Positions 1 through 7,964 of a DNA stretch of 55,062 nt are shown piece after piece (the first letter of the stretch is position 1; every line of letters starts with the position of its first letter). The position numbers and the translations under genes were made by a program. The stretch is taken from assembly GCA_021768185.1 (NCBI GenBank), contig JAETNP010000015.1, positions 1 to 55,062 of the forward strand, given 5' to 3'. The notes beneath the pieces are model-generated. The model did not search any database. It had not been told where the DNA came from and was given only the letters and a program-made list of their open reading frames with translations. The DNA comes from Oscillospiraceae bacterium (GTDB lineage: Bacteria > Bacillota > Clostridia > Oscillospirales > Oscillospiraceae).

Positions 1-497
1 TCCCTTCTCGGTCCCGCCTGACGGCAAGGGACCTCGGCGAGGGGCTTGCGATGGTTCGGTGGAAATGAAGAGTTGCGGTGCCACGTGAACTAGCAGTCCT
101 ACGGGCATCTAATCTAGTGGACTGGTAATTGACCAACTCCGGCTGACGCCCTTTTAAAGGGGTAGAGCCATCTACGGGGATTTGGTCTAACGGAACATCT
201 TTCAAGTTTACACCCCGGGGAGTTCGCCCCGCCAGACGGTAGGGGCCGCCGATTAGAATACTGAAATAGACGCAGAAGATGCACGAAGCGGACGGCAGTA
301 AGTTTAGACAAAACCGACCGTGCCTCGGGCGCAAAACAAATAATAAAATGAGGGATTCTTAAACCGCTAGGTTTAAGCGCGTTTTTGCCTACTTTTGCCG
401 CGGGGCAAAAGTAGGCGAGGAGTCCGGGGGCGCGCAGCCCCCGGGCTATCGACGAGAAAAGATTCCGCCTCGCGCCCGAAGGGCGCGAAAAGGACTG
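1..497 (-). repeat. R-family repeat copy R1, non-coding core type, truncated by the window edge
   Basis: On the minus strand this matches the copies at 7965-8590, 34750-35329 and 54505-55062. Position 1 falls where the conserved core meets the missing right-end hairpins. From the core outward (rising coordinates) come the arm with the conserved CCCCGGGG motif near 216-223, the TTAAACC/GGTTTAA hairpin near 359-376, the CCTAC/GTAGG hairpin near 388-415, a G/C hairpin near 424-444, and an outer hairpin near 471-488. No convincing gene lies inside: the open frames here run through hairpins and are not conserved as proteins between copies. It sits downstream of the mgsA-like gene. Confidence 0.85.
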
Positions 498-640
498 GGG
501 GTCGAGGGGGCTCCGCCCCCCGAAAAAGAGCAATGCTCCCGTCCCCTGTCCAAGCGGGACGAGAGCATGACAAAAGTCATACAATCCCATGGCCCTTTTA
601 GGGCCCGTTCCCCCGGCGGGGGAAACCAAGGGGAAACATG
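498..640. other. Hairpin-rich spacer between R1 and the mgsA-like gene
   Basis: Several short inverted repeats follow one another, including a GGGGGCTCC/GCCCCCC stem near 509-523, a CGTCCC/GGGACG pair near 539-562 and a CCCCC/GGGGG stem near 610-625. They lie downstream of the leftward mgsA-like gene and could end its transcription. No long T run makes any single hairpin a clear intrinsic terminator. No gene is supported. Confidence 0.4.
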
Positions 641-673
641 AAGAATTATACGCAGTTTCCCCCGAAAAGTCAA

Positions 674-1090
674 CTACGCCCGGTTATATTTTTGCTTAGG
701 ATTGACAATATTCCGCCAATCCAGATCGCCCCTGTCCATTCCCAGTACCAGCATCTCTGCGGTAGCCACATTGGAAGCAAAAGGAATATTGTTCTGATCG
801 CACAGCCGGGAGATATACAGCAGTTCTTTTTCCATGGACGAATCATTGGGGTCCACGAAAAACAGCACCATATCCATCTCATTATAGGCGATCCGCGCCC
901 CGATTTGCTGACTGCCGCCGTGCTGGCAGGTCAAAAACCGATGTACATGCAGCCCCGTGGCTTCCATCACCATTTGACCGGTGGTGCTGGTGGCGCAGAG
1001 GTTATGCCGGGACAGGATTCCGGCGTAGGCCGTACAGAATTGAACCATAAGATCTTTTTTGTTGTCATGGGACATAAGAGCAATATACAT
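674..1090 (-). CDS. mgsA: Methylglyoxal synthase-like protein with altered active site
   Basis: A 138-residue protein with the methylglyoxal synthase fold signature: N-terminal IALMSHDNKK, the phosphate-loop segment TSTTGQMV (about 34-41), QQIGARIA (about 61-68), MVLFFVDP (about 74-81) and NVATAEML near the C-terminus. Family members convert dihydroxyacetone phosphate to methylglyoxal and phosphate. The family's GGDQQ motif, which holds the catalytic aspartate, reads GGSQQ here (Ser60), and the downstream His-Asp pair of the E. coli enzyme is replaced in NDSSMEKE. Family membership is clear, but activity is doubtful. It is the last gene of the leftward parA-to-mgsA run. In many Clostridia mgsA follows the min genes, which fits its place after minD. 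Confidence 0.82.
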   Translation of the reverse strand: MYIALMSHDNKKDLMVQFCTAYAGILSRHNLCATSTTGQMVMEATGLHVHRFLTCQHGGSQQIGARIAYNEMDMVLFFVDPNDSSMEKELLYISRLCDQNNIPFASNVATAEMLVLGMDRGDLDWRNIVNPKQKYNRA

Positions 1091-1179
1091 GGGTCTCCCT
1101 TCCTTTCTCTGTTTCCTTTATGCCGGTCCACAGCCCTAAAGGAACAGGCGGTATATCCTGGCACAATTGAAATTTTATA

Positions 1180-1923
1180 TTATCTGATCTGCATCAGCTT
1201 TATCCGCCGTCCCTCAATACGTTTTGCGATATTGCGGTAAGCCTTTGCAGCATAATTATTGCTGCTGCTGAGCAGCGGCACACCTCTCCCGGCGTACAGC
1301 GGCATGGTCTCATCCTCCGGGATGACCCCCAGCAAGGGCAGCCCGGCGCTGTCAATCGCATCATCAATGGTCTGATGCAGGGAGCGAAGCAGCTTCTTCC
1401 TGCACCGGTTGACCACCAGATGCACCTGTCCCCGCCCCAGCCCGCTCAATTCCATCACCGTTCGCTGCGCGTCTCTCAAACTGCTGGACTCAGTAGTTGT
1501 CACCACCACCGCCCGGTCCGCTCCCGCCAGCGCCAGCTGGAATCCCCGGCCCAGCCCCGCCGGCGCGTCCACCAGACAGTAGTCAAACCGCTCCCGGATC
1601 TCCGGAAACAACTCCCGGAAATTTTCCCGGCTGATCTCCTCAGCCCCGGTTCGCGCCGGCGCTGTCAGCAGATACAGATTCTTCTCTCCCGGATGTCTGA
1701 CGGCGGCCTCCTCCAACGAGCACCGCCCGTACATCACGTCCGTGAAATCCATCACCGCCCGGTCTGTCATTGCCAGGGCGATGTCCAGGTTCCGGAGTCC
1801 CACATCGCAGTCCAGACAGAGGGTAGGGTGCCCCATCTGGGCCAGGGCCATGCCCACGTTGGCGGTAAATGAAGTTTTTCCCGTGCCGCCCTTTCCGGAC
1901 ACCACGGCAATGACCTGCCCCAC
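1180..1923 (-). CDS. minD: MinD-type ATPase (septum-site determination)
   Basis: A 247-residue P-loop ATPase of the MinD/ParA group. The deviant Walker A motif SGKGGTGKTS is at about 9-18 and the MinD-typical DCDVGLRNLDIAL at about 38-50. The C-terminus carries a short basic-hydrophobic helix (AKRIEGRRIKLMQ) of the kind that places MinD on the membrane. MinD normally recruits MinC to block division away from midcell. The start is GTG, preceded by a purine-rich stretch. No minC or minE gene lies nearby, although the downstream mgsA-like gene is a usual neighbour of clostridial min operons, which suggests decay of the cluster. A more general chromosome- or organelle-placing ATPase cannot be excluded. 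Confidence 0.78.
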   Translation of the reverse strand: MGQVIAVVSGKGGTGKTSFTANVGMALAQMGHPTLCLDCDVGLRNLDIALAMTDRAVMDFTDVMYGRCSLEEAAVRHPGEKNLYLLTAPARTGAEEISRENFRELFPEIRERFDYCLVDAPAGLGRGFQLALAGADRAVVVTTTESSSLRDAQRTVMELSGLGRGQVHLVVNRCRKKLLRSLHQTIDDAIDSAGLPLLGVIPEDETMPLYAGRGVPLLSSSNNYAAKAYRNIAKRIEGRRIKLMQIR

Positions 1924-1947
1924 CGGGGACGCCCCCTTTCTCTGCCG

Positions 1948-2643
1948 TTACAGCGGCTGCTTTTTGATGAGCGCGAACCTCCTGGGATACTTTCCCGGCG
2001 TTGCGGAGACCTTCCGTATGCACACCAGCCGGTGTACCACCTCCGTGGTTGGGACTTGATAATCCTTTACCCACTCCAACTGGCCGCCCAAAAGCTTTAT
2101 CGCCCGCTCAGCGCCGTTGATCTCCTCCTCGGAGTTGGCGGATTTCATCGCCAGCATCCGCCCGCCCACCTTCACCAAGGGCAGGCACAGCTCGCACAGC
2201 ACCGGCAGGGCCGCCACCGCCCGGCTGACGGCGGCGTCGAACTGCTCCCGCCGCTCCCCGGCGAACTCCTCCGCCCGTCCGTGAACACAGACGGCATTCT
2301 CCAGTCCCAGCGCCTCCCGGGCCTCCTCCAGAAAGTCCACCCGCTTTCTCTGGCTGTCCAGCAGCGTGACTTCCAGCGACGGACCGGCGATCGCCAGCGG
2401 GACCCCTGGAAACCCGGCGCCGCAGCCCACGTCCACCAGCCGCTCGTCTTTCAGACCGGCCAGGGGCAGCAGCGCCAGGCTGTCCAGCAGGTGAAGGGCC
2501 GCCACGTCCCTGGGCTCCGTGATGGCGGTCAGGTTCATCACCTTGTTCCGCTCCAGCATCATCCCGGCGAACCGTTCCAGCGCCGGGATGACCCCTGGGT
2601 CTATACCCAGTGACCGCAGTCCCCGCTCCAGCGTATCTCTCAT
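1948..2643 (-). CDS. rsmG: 16S rRNA (guanine-527-N7)-methyltransferase RsmG
   Basis: A 231-residue protein that matches RsmG (GidB) along its length. It has RNKVMNLTAI near residue 33, the SAM-binding motif LVDVGCGAGFPGVPLA near 68-84, and a C-terminal HRLVCIRK strand. RsmG methylates N7 of G527 in 16S rRNA using S-adenosylmethionine. Its ATG overlaps the TGA stop of mscL by 4 nt (2640-2643), so the two are translationally coupled. In Bacillus and Clostridia rsmG lies close to parA-parB beside oriC. Here mscL, a hypothetical gene and serS lie between them. Confidence 0.95.
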   Translation of the reverse strand: MRDTLERGLRSLGIDPGVIPALERFAGMMLERNKVMNLTAITEPRDVAALHLLDSLALLPLAGLKDERLVDVGCGAGFPGVPLAIAGPSLEVTLLDSQRKRVDFLEEAREALGLENAVCVHGRAEEFAGERREQFDAAVSRAVAALPVLCELCLPLVKVGGRMLAMKSANSEEEINGAERAIKLLGGQLEWVKDYQVPTTEVVHRLVCIRKVSATPGKYPRRFALIKKQPL

Positions 2644-3035
2644 TGCTTTTTCTGTTCCCTCAGCAGATCCCGGATCTCCGTCAGCAGCTTCTCCTCAGCG
2701 GAGGGCTCCGGCGGCGGGGGAGGGGGGGCCTCTTCTTTTTTCCGGGAGAGCCTGTTCACAGCCTTCACCATGCAGAAGACGATGAAGGCCATGATGATAA
2801 AGTTGAGTACCGCCTGAATGAAGTTCCCGTATGTGATGGTTGCGCCATTGACATAGAAATACAGGTCGGCAAAGCTGGCCTGACTGACAAAAATGCCGAT
2901 AAAGGGCATAATGATGTCGTTGATCAGCGACGTGGTAATGGCGCTGAACGCGCCGCCCACAATGACGCCCACGGCCAGATCCATCACATTGCCCCGCATG
3001 GCGAAGGCTTTGAATTCCTGCAAAAACTTCTTCAT
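2640..3035 (-). CDS. mscL: Large-conductance mechanosensitive channel MscL
   Basis: A 131-residue membrane protein with MscL hallmarks: an N-terminal FKAFAMRGNVMDLAVGVI helix (about 8-25), a periplasmic loop, a second transmembrane helix (about 72-95) and a charged C-terminal helix (EKLLTEIRDLLREQ). MscL opens under extreme membrane tension and releases solutes during osmotic down-shock. Length is normal. A proline-rich linker (PPPPPPEP) joins the second helix to the C-terminal bundle. It is coupled to rsmG by an ATGA overlap. Confidence 0.96.
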   Translation of the reverse strand: MKKFLQEFKAFAMRGNVMDLAVGVIVGGAFSAITTSLINDIIMPFIGIFVSQASFADLYFYVNGATITYGNFIQAVLNFIIMAFIVFCMVKAVNRLSRKKEEAPPPPPPEPSAEEKLLTEIRDLLREQKKQ

Positions 3036-3065
3036 CCCGGCAGTCTCCTTTCCCGAAAGGTACCC

Positions 3066-3491
3066 TTAGTCGATGGCTTTCTCAACCGCGTCAGCAGCCT
3101 TCTCCGCCGCTTCTTCCACCGCGTCGGCCACCTTTTCGGCCACATCCTCCACAGCGTCAGCCACATCCTCCGCCACATCGGCGGCCTTTTCCGCCAGGTC
3201 CTCAACGGCATCCTTTGCGTCGCCGGCGTGATACTCCACGCTCAGCTCGTCGCTGAACAGATGGGGCTCCTCTTTCTTTTCCACGATGTCCATCAGCTTA
3301 CTGGTCAGGGTACCCTCGCCCAGGTTGATGCCGATGTCGATTTTCTTGTCCTCGCCGGCGGGGGAGCTGGTGATCCGCCACAGGAGGGCCTGATAGCTTT
3401 TCTCACCGGTTTCCTCGTTTTTCTCCACCTTGTAAGGGGTCAGACCGGCAGCCAGCGCGCCCAAACCGAGAACCTTCCAAAATTTCTTCAT
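3066..3491 (-). CDS. Hypothetical protein with Ala-rich amphipathic helical tail
   Basis: Not recognised. The 141-residue product has a short hydrophobic N-terminus (about 4-20), a central beta-like region with KKIDIGINLG, and a C-terminal third (about 92-141) made of repeated AEDVADAVEDVAEK-like units. These units have the 11-residue style amphipathic pattern of LEA proteins and apolipoproteins. Such tails may coat membranes or form coiled coils, but no function can be assigned. It lies between serS and mscL on the same strand with its own Shine-Dalgarno (GGAGAG upstream of ATG). Confidence 0.6.
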   Translation of the reverse strand: MKKFWKVLGLGALAAGLTPYKVEKNEETGEKSYQALLWRITSSPAGEDKKIDIGINLGEGTLTSKLMDIVEKKEEPHLFSDELSVEYHAGDAKDAVEDLAEKAADVAEDVADAVEDVAEKVADAVEEAAEKAADAVEKAID

Positions 3492-3526
3492 ATCATGCTC
3501 TCCTTTAAAAAATAATTTTATTGGAT

Positions 3527-3552
3527 ATTCTTTTTCGTCCCAGAAAAAGAAT
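3527..3552 (-). terminator. Hairpin after serS
   Basis: ATTCTTTTTC and GAAAAAGAAT form a perfect 10-bp stem around a 6-nt loop, between the serS stop and the start of the hypothetical gene. It is AT-rich and therefore weak. It may partly separate serS from the genes after it. Confidence 0.4.
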
Positions 3553-3589
3553 CAAAAAAGACTGGCATCATAGCAGCCGGAGCCGCCCT

Positions 3590-4894
3590 TTAGTGCTTAG
3601 GAACCAATACCTCAGTCCCGCCCATATAAGGCCGCAGGGCCTCCGGCACCCGGACGCTTCCATCTGCCTGCAAATTGTTCTCCAAAAAGGCGATGAGCAT
3701 TCGCGGCGGCGCCACCACCGTATTGTTCAGCGTATGGGGCAGATAGTTCTTGCCGTCTCCGCCCTTGACCCGAATCCTGAGCCGCCGGGCCTGAGCGTCG
3801 CCCATGTTGGTGCAGGAGCAGACCTCAAAATACTTCTTCTGCCTGGGGCTCCAGGCCTCGATGTCGCAGCTCTTGACCTTCAGATCCGCCAGATCTCCGG
3901 AGCAGCACTCCAGCTGCCGTACCGGGATATCCAGGCTTCTGAACAGCTCCACGCTGAACCGCCAGAGCTTCTCATACCACTCCATGGACTCTTCAGGCTT
4001 GCAGACCACGATCATCTCCTGCTTCTCAAACTGATGAATCCGGTACACGCCCCGCTCCTCAATGCCATGGGCGCCCTTCTCCTTCCGGAAGCAGGGGGAG
4101 TAGGAGGTCAGCGTCTGGGGCAGCTGCTCCTCCCGAAGGATCTGGTCGATGAACTTTCCGATCATAGAGTGCTCGCTGGTGCCGATAAGATAGAGGTCTT
4201 CGCCCTCAATCTTATACATCATAGCGTCCATGTCCGTCTGGCTCATGACGCCTTCCACCACGTTCCCGTGAATCATAAACGGCGGGATGCAGTAAGTAAA
4301 TCCCTTTCCGATCATGAAGTCCCGGGCATACGCCAGCACCGCCTCATGGAGCCTCGCGATATCCCCCATGAGATAGTAGAACCCGTTTCCGGCCACCCGT
4401 CCCGCGGCGTCCATGTCGATTCCGTCGAACCGTTCCATGATCTCCGTATGGTACGGAATCTCAAATTCGGGAATCACCGGCTCTCCGAACCGCTCCAGCT
4501 CCACATTCGCGGAGTCGTCCGGCCCGATAGGCACCGACGGGTCGATGATATTGGGGATCACCAGCATCAGCTTGTGAATTTCTCCCTCCAGCTCGGCCTC
4601 TTTTTTCTCCAGCTCCGCCAGCCGTTCGGCATTGGCCTTCACTTTTGCCTTCATGGCCTCGGCCTCCTCCAGCTTGGAGGGGTCTTTTTTCGCCTGCCCC
4701 ATGAGCATTCCGACCTGTTTGCTCAGGGTATTCCGCTGAGCCCGCAGCTCACTGGCCTCGGTGATGGAGCGCCTGTTTTCCTCATCCAATTCCAGGACCT
4801 TGTCCACCAGGGGGAGCTTTTCATCCTGGAATTTCTTCTTGATATTTTCCTTTACCGCATCCGGGTTTTCCCGGATAAATCTAATATCGAGCAA
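3590..4894 (-). CDS. serS: Seryl-tRNA synthetase
   Basis: A 434-residue class II aminoacyl-tRNA synthetase that charges tRNA-Ser. The N-terminal MLDIRFIRENPDAV and the long antiparallel coiled coil (about 25-100) are typical of the tRNA-binding arm. The catalytic domain includes TSEHSMIG, FRKEKGAHG (motif 2) and NNTVVAPPRMLIAFLENN (motif 3). The start appears to be TTG at 4892-4894, with AGGAGG (4903-4908) 8 nt upstream. No T-box leader fits in the short gap to parB, which instead holds a parS site. Confidence 0.96.
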   Translation of the reverse strand: MLDIRFIRENPDAVKENIKKKFQDEKLPLVDKVLELDEENRRSITEASELRAQRNTLSKQVGMLMGQAKKDPSKLEEAEAMKAKVKANAERLAELEKKEAELEGEIHKLMLVIPNIIDPSVPIGPDDSANVELERFGEPVIPEFEIPYHTEIMERFDGIDMDAAGRVAGNGFYYLMGDIARLHEAVLAYARDFMIGKGFTYCIPPFMIHGNVVEGVMSQTDMDAMMYKIEGEDLYLIGTSEHSMIGKFIDQILREEQLPQTLTSYSPCFRKEKGAHGIEERGVYRIHQFEKQEMIVVCKPEESMEWYEKLWRFSVELFRSLDIPVRQLECCSGDLADLKVKSCDIEAWSPRQKKYFEVCSCTNMGDAQARRLRIRVKGGDGKNYLPHTLNNTVVAPPRMLIAFLENNLQADGSVRVPEALRPYMGGTEVLVPKH

Positions 4895-4911
4895 GTTGGC
4901 AACCTCCTAAT

Positions 4912-4927
4912 TGTTTCACGTGAAACA
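4912..4927. other. parS: parS site 1 (ParB binding)
   Basis: TGTTTCACGTGAAACA is a perfect 16-bp palindrome matching the bacterial parS consensus bound by ParB/Spo0J. It lies in the parB-serS gap, next to the gene for its binding protein. Confidence 0.93.
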
Positions 4928-5001
4928 TTTTATTCTATGTCCTGCCGAACTACCGCTCCGCCGGCATATTTTCCTGACGCTGCGGTGTGAAGTACGCGGG
5001 C

Positions 5002-5868
5002 TTATTTTCCCAGTCTCTCCAGCGCCTCCAACAGATCATTGAGATCGTCCACGCCATAGTACTCGATCTCAATTTTCCCCTTTTTCTTTCCCTGGGAGAT
5101 ATGACAGGCCCGCCCCAGCCGGGCGGAGAGGGACTTCGCCGCCTCCGCGGCGTAATCCACCGCGGGAATTTTTTCTTCCGGAACGGCTTTCTTCTCCTGT
5201 CCGCCGTTTTGCAGCTTCTTGACCAGCTGCTCCGTCTGCCGGACGCTCAGCTGGCTGCGCACGACCTCCTCCGCCGCCTTGACCCGCAGGGAAGCGGACA
5301 GGGGCAGCAGCGCCCTGGCGTGTCCCGCGGAGATTTGCTCGCTTTCCACAAGCCGCTGGATGGAGAGATTCAGCTCCAGCAGCCGCAGGGCGTTGGCTAC
5401 GGCGCTGCGGGATTTGCCCACCCGCTCCGCCGCCTGGGCCTGGGTCATGCCGTAGACCTCCGTCAGCGACCGGAAGCCCTCGGCTTCTTCGATAGGATTC
5501 AGATCCTCCCGCTGGAGGTTTTCGATCATGGCCAGCTCCATGGCCTTCTGGTCGTCGGCCTCGATGACCACCGCCGGGACCTCGTCCAGTCCCGCCATCC
5601 GGGCGGCCCGCCACCGGCGCTCGCCGGCGATGATCTGGTAATACCCGCTGGCCAGCTTCCGCACCGTCAAAGGCTGGATGACCCCGTGCTGCCGGATGGA
5701 CTCGGCCAGCTCCTCCAGCTTTTCCTGGTTAAAATTCTTGCGCGGCTGATTTTGACAGCTCTCGATCTGCGAGATGGGCAGGGTGGAGGACGGCGTGGAA
5801 AAATCGGCGGAAAAATCCTCCCCCAGCAGGGCGCTCAATCCTTTCCCCATTCCTTTTTCTTTAGCCAC
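5002..5868 (-). CDS. parB: Chromosome-partitioning protein ParB (Spo0J)
   Basis: A 288-residue ParB. The N-terminus GMGKGLSALLG resembles the ParA-stimulating peptide. It is followed by the CTP-binding/nuclease-fold core with GERRWRAARMAG (about 77-88) and ENLQREDLNPIEEA (about 113-126), a helix-turn-helix with GMTQAQAAERVGKSRSAV (about 139-156) that reads parS, and a C-terminal dimerisation domain. ParB loads at parS, spreads, and organises the origin region with ParA and SMC. The start is GTG with AGGAGG upstream. It follows parA by 20 nt. Four parS sites lie between 4.9 and 8.7 kb. Confidence 0.96.
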   Translation of the reverse strand: MAKEKGMGKGLSALLGEDFSADFSTPSSTLPISQIESCQNQPRKNFNQEKLEELAESIRQHGVIQPLTVRKLASGYYQIIAGERRWRAARMAGLDEVPAVVIEADDQKAMELAMIENLQREDLNPIEEAEGFRSLTEVYGMTQAQAAERVGKSRSAVANALRLLELNLSIQRLVESEQISAGHARALLPLSASLRVKAAEEVVRSQLSVRQTEQLVKKLQNGGQEKKAVPEEKIPAVDYAAEAAKSLSARLGRACHISQGKKKGKIEIEYYGVDDLNDLLEALERLGK

Positions 5869-5888
5869 AGGGATATTCCTCCTTCCGC

Positions 5889-6647
5889 TTATTTCTTATT
5901 CTTCCGTAAAAACTCCTCCGCCAGAGCGGCATAGGCCTCGCATCCCCGGCTGGCCCTGTCATAGGCGCTGATGGGCTTCCCATGGCTGGGGGCCTCGCTG
6001 AGCCGCACGTTCCTGGGGATCACCGTGCTGTAGACCTTCCCGGGGAAGAAGCGCTTGACCTCCTCCGACACCTGCAAAGCCAGATTGGTCCGGCTGTCGT
6101 ACATGGTCAGCAGCACCCCCTCCAGCTCCAGACGTGGATTCAGATTCTTCCGCACCGCCCGGATGGTATACATCAGGTCGCTGAGCCCTTCCAGGGCAAA
6201 ATATTCGCTCTGCACCGGCACCAAGGCGCTGTCCGCAGCGCACAGCCCGTTCAAGGTCAGCAGCTCCAGGGACGGCGGGCAGTCCACGAATATGTAGTCA
6301 TAATTGGGAGACAGTCTCTCCAGCGCCCGGCGGAGCAGATGCTCCCGGTCCTGAATGCCCACCATCTCCACCCCGGCTCCCGCAAGGCCCTTGGAGGAGG
6401 GGAGGACGTCGCCGTACCGGGTGGAGACCACCCGTTTCTCCGGTTCCACATCGTTGAGCAGCACATCGTAGACACCCAGAGAGAGGGACTTGTCTACGCC
6501 CATGCCGGAGGTGGCGTTTGCCTGGGGGTCAAAGTCACACAGGAGGACCCGCTGGCCCATTTCCCGCAGGGCGGCGGTGAGGCTGACACAGGTGGTAGTT
6601 TTGCCAACGCCGCCCTTTTGATTTACAATGGTAACGATCTTACCCAC
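5889..6647 (-). CDS. parA: Chromosome-partitioning ATPase ParA (Soj)
   Basis: A 252-residue ParA/Soj ATPase with the deviant Walker A motif NQKGGVGKTTT at about 9-19, LLCDFDPQANAT near 35-46 and the Walker B segment YIFVDCPPSLELLT near 114-127. ParA works with ParB to move or hold origins and, in Bacillus, regulates DnaA. The start is GTG with GGAGGTG upstream. It heads the leftward run parA-parB-serS, behind a promoter at 6705-6732. Confidence 0.96.
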   Translation of the reverse strand: MGKIVTIVNQKGGVGKTTTCVSLTAALREMGQRVLLCDFDPQANATSGMGVDKSLSLGVYDVLLNDVEPEKRVVSTRYGDVLPSSKGLAGAGVEMVGIQDREHLLRRALERLSPNYDYIFVDCPPSLELLTLNGLCAADSALVPVQSEYFALEGLSDLMYTIRAVRKNLNPRLELEGVLLTMYDSRTNLALQVSEEVKRFFPGKVYSTVIPRNVRLSEAPSHGKPISAYDRASRGCEAYAALAEEFLRKNKK

Positions 6648-6704
6648 AGAGCACCTCCGGGAAAGGGGCGCGCCGCCCCATTATTTAAAGTAAACATATA
6701 ATGT

Positions 6705-6732
6705 AGTATAACACAAAAAAACAACATTTCAA
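6705..6732 (-). promoter_or_regulatory. Probable sigma-A promoter of parAB
   Basis: On the minus strand, TTGAAA (6727-6732) and TATACT (6705-6710) are spaced 16 bp apart, about 60 nt upstream of the parA GTG. Confidence 0.6.
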
Positions 6733-6829
6733 CTGGGAACGGGAAAATTTTTCACAAATTTCATATTTCCTTCGTTGCTGGAAAATTTGAATCATTTAGG
6801 CGCTGCCTTATCTTGATATAAAAAGGGAA

Positions 6830-6845
6830 TGTTTCACGTGAAACA
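6830..6845. other. parS: parS site 2 inside a larger palindrome
   Basis: A perfect TGTTTCACGTGAAACA. It is flanked by AAAGGGAA and TTCCCTTT, so the whole palindrome spans about 6822-6853. In RNA this would be a long hairpin, so the site may also act as a terminator. Confidence 0.93.
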
Positions 6846-6868
6846 TTCCCTTTACTGCCTTTTACGAA

Positions 6869-6930
6869 AATGCCGCTTCGGCAGCACAGCTGCCGAAGCC
6901 TACGCTAAAAACGCGCCACCGGCGCGTTTT
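6869..6930. other. Two hairpins between parS2 and the methyltransferase gene
   Basis: GCTTCGGCAG/CTGCCGAAGC (about 6874-6899) and AACGCGCC/GGCGCGTT (about 6910-6929) lie downstream of the leftward methyltransferase gene. The second is followed by a short T-rich stretch on one strand. They probably stop transcription. No gene is seen in 6648-6968 apart from these and parS2. Confidence 0.4.
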
Positions 6931-6968
6931 CTTGACACTGCGGCATGAAACATTCCCCCACATGTATA

Positions 6969-7736
6969 TTACTTCATCTTTTCAGCAGCAATAAAAAAGC
7001 GATGCGTCATTCCCCTGATCACGCCGTCCTGTTCCAAAATAGATTGAGCCTGAAAGAGCTGGTCCCGGCAGGCTTCCACGGAGAAGCCCGGAAACTCCCA
7101 CTCAATAATACGGGCAAACCAGACCAGAGCGCCTACATCCCAGAAGCGGATGGGGCGGTATGCCTCCTGAGCGTCCAGAATGGTAAACCCGGCTGCTTCC
7201 AAATCCTCTTGGGCAATAGAGAGATACTGCCTGGGGAAGGGGAGGGGCGGCGCCGGGTCCAGCAGCAGCTCCACCAGATCGCGGTCATTCTCCGCGCCTA
7301 CCTGCTGGGTCAAAAAGACGCCTCCGGGTTTCAGAACCCGGAAAACCTCCGTAGGCAGGAAGTCCCCGTGGCGATTGAGTACCAGATCGAAACTTCCGTC
7401 AGGGAAGGGGAGAGGGCCGCCGCCCTCCGCCTCCCGGAAATCAACGCCCAGTGGGAGGAGAGTTTTCCGGCAGAGGGCCGCGTTAGGCGGATAGCCTTCC
7501 GTGGCGGCGGTCAAGGAAGGGGGATGATTCAGGGACAGAAGAAACTCGCCGCCGCCGGTGTCCATATCCAGGATGCGATGCTCCGGGCGGAGATAACGGC
7601 GGACGATTTGGCCGTAATCCCAGGGGAGATCCCGACCTTCTTCGTAACGGCCCTGGATATGGGAGAAATCCCAGCCGTGAATGTGGGCGGCCTGCTCCTC
7701 GGCCAGCCACTGTGTCAGTAATTCGTTCTGCTTCAT
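6969..7736 (-). CDS. Class I SAM-dependent methyltransferase, substrate unknown
   Basis: A 255-residue protein with a Rossmann methyltransferase core: motif I HRILDMDTGGGEFLLSL near 53-69, an acidic strand TAATEGYPPNAALC, the GSFDLVLNRHGD segment and VFRVLKPGGVFLTQQVG near 136-152. Motif I reads DMDTGGG instead of the commoner DxGxGxG. The N-terminal WDFSHIQGRYEE occurs in small-molecule or rRNA methyltransferases of Firmicutes. The substrate cannot be inferred. It appears monocistronic, with hairpins on both sides. Confidence 0.7.
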   Translation of the reverse strand: MKQNELLTQWLAEEQAAHIHGWDFSHIQGRYEEGRDLPWDYGQIVRRYLRPEHRILDMDTGGGEFLLSLNHPPSLTAATEGYPPNAALCRKTLLPLGVDFREAEGGGPLPFPDGSFDLVLNRHGDFLPTEVFRVLKPGGVFLTQQVGAENDRDLVELLLDPAPPLPFPRQYLSIAQEDLEAAGFTILDAQEAYRPIRFWDVGALVWFARIIEWEFPGFSVEACRDQLFQAQSILEQDGVIRGMTHRFFIAAEKMK

Positions 7737-7773
7737 GATAACTGCTCCTTTTCGTAATTTGAATTAAATTGCG

Positions 7774-7853
7774 GTCCGGCGCAGTCAACTGACAGCAACC
7801 AATGAATGGCAACCCCGGTGCGGCCTGCTGTCAGCTTCTGGACTGCGCCGGGC
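7774..7853. repeat. Long interrupted inverted repeat upstream of the methyltransferase gene
   Basis: GTCCGGCGCAGTC (7774-7786) pairs with GACTGCGCCGGGC (7841-7853) with one G-T wobble. CTGACAGCA (7789-7797) pairs with TGCTGTCAG (7826-7834). The nested stems would form an 80-nt hairpin with a 28-nt loop. It is not a copy of the R family. It could be a small structured leader, an operator or a decayed mobile repeat. Confidence 0.5.
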
Positions 7854-7964
7854 AGTTATCTCGGAGATAGGGCGTCATGGCCTTCACCTTCTCTTGACGT
7901 GATGGGTAGATTGTAGCATAAGGGTGGGGATTTGGCAAGCGGAATTCATTTTTGACGGCAGTTT

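Noticed and set aside
114..629. Open frames inside R1 and the other R copies
   Set aside because: Frames run through hairpins, differ between copies by frame-breaking indels and show no protein-like conservation. The conservation is at the nucleotide level.
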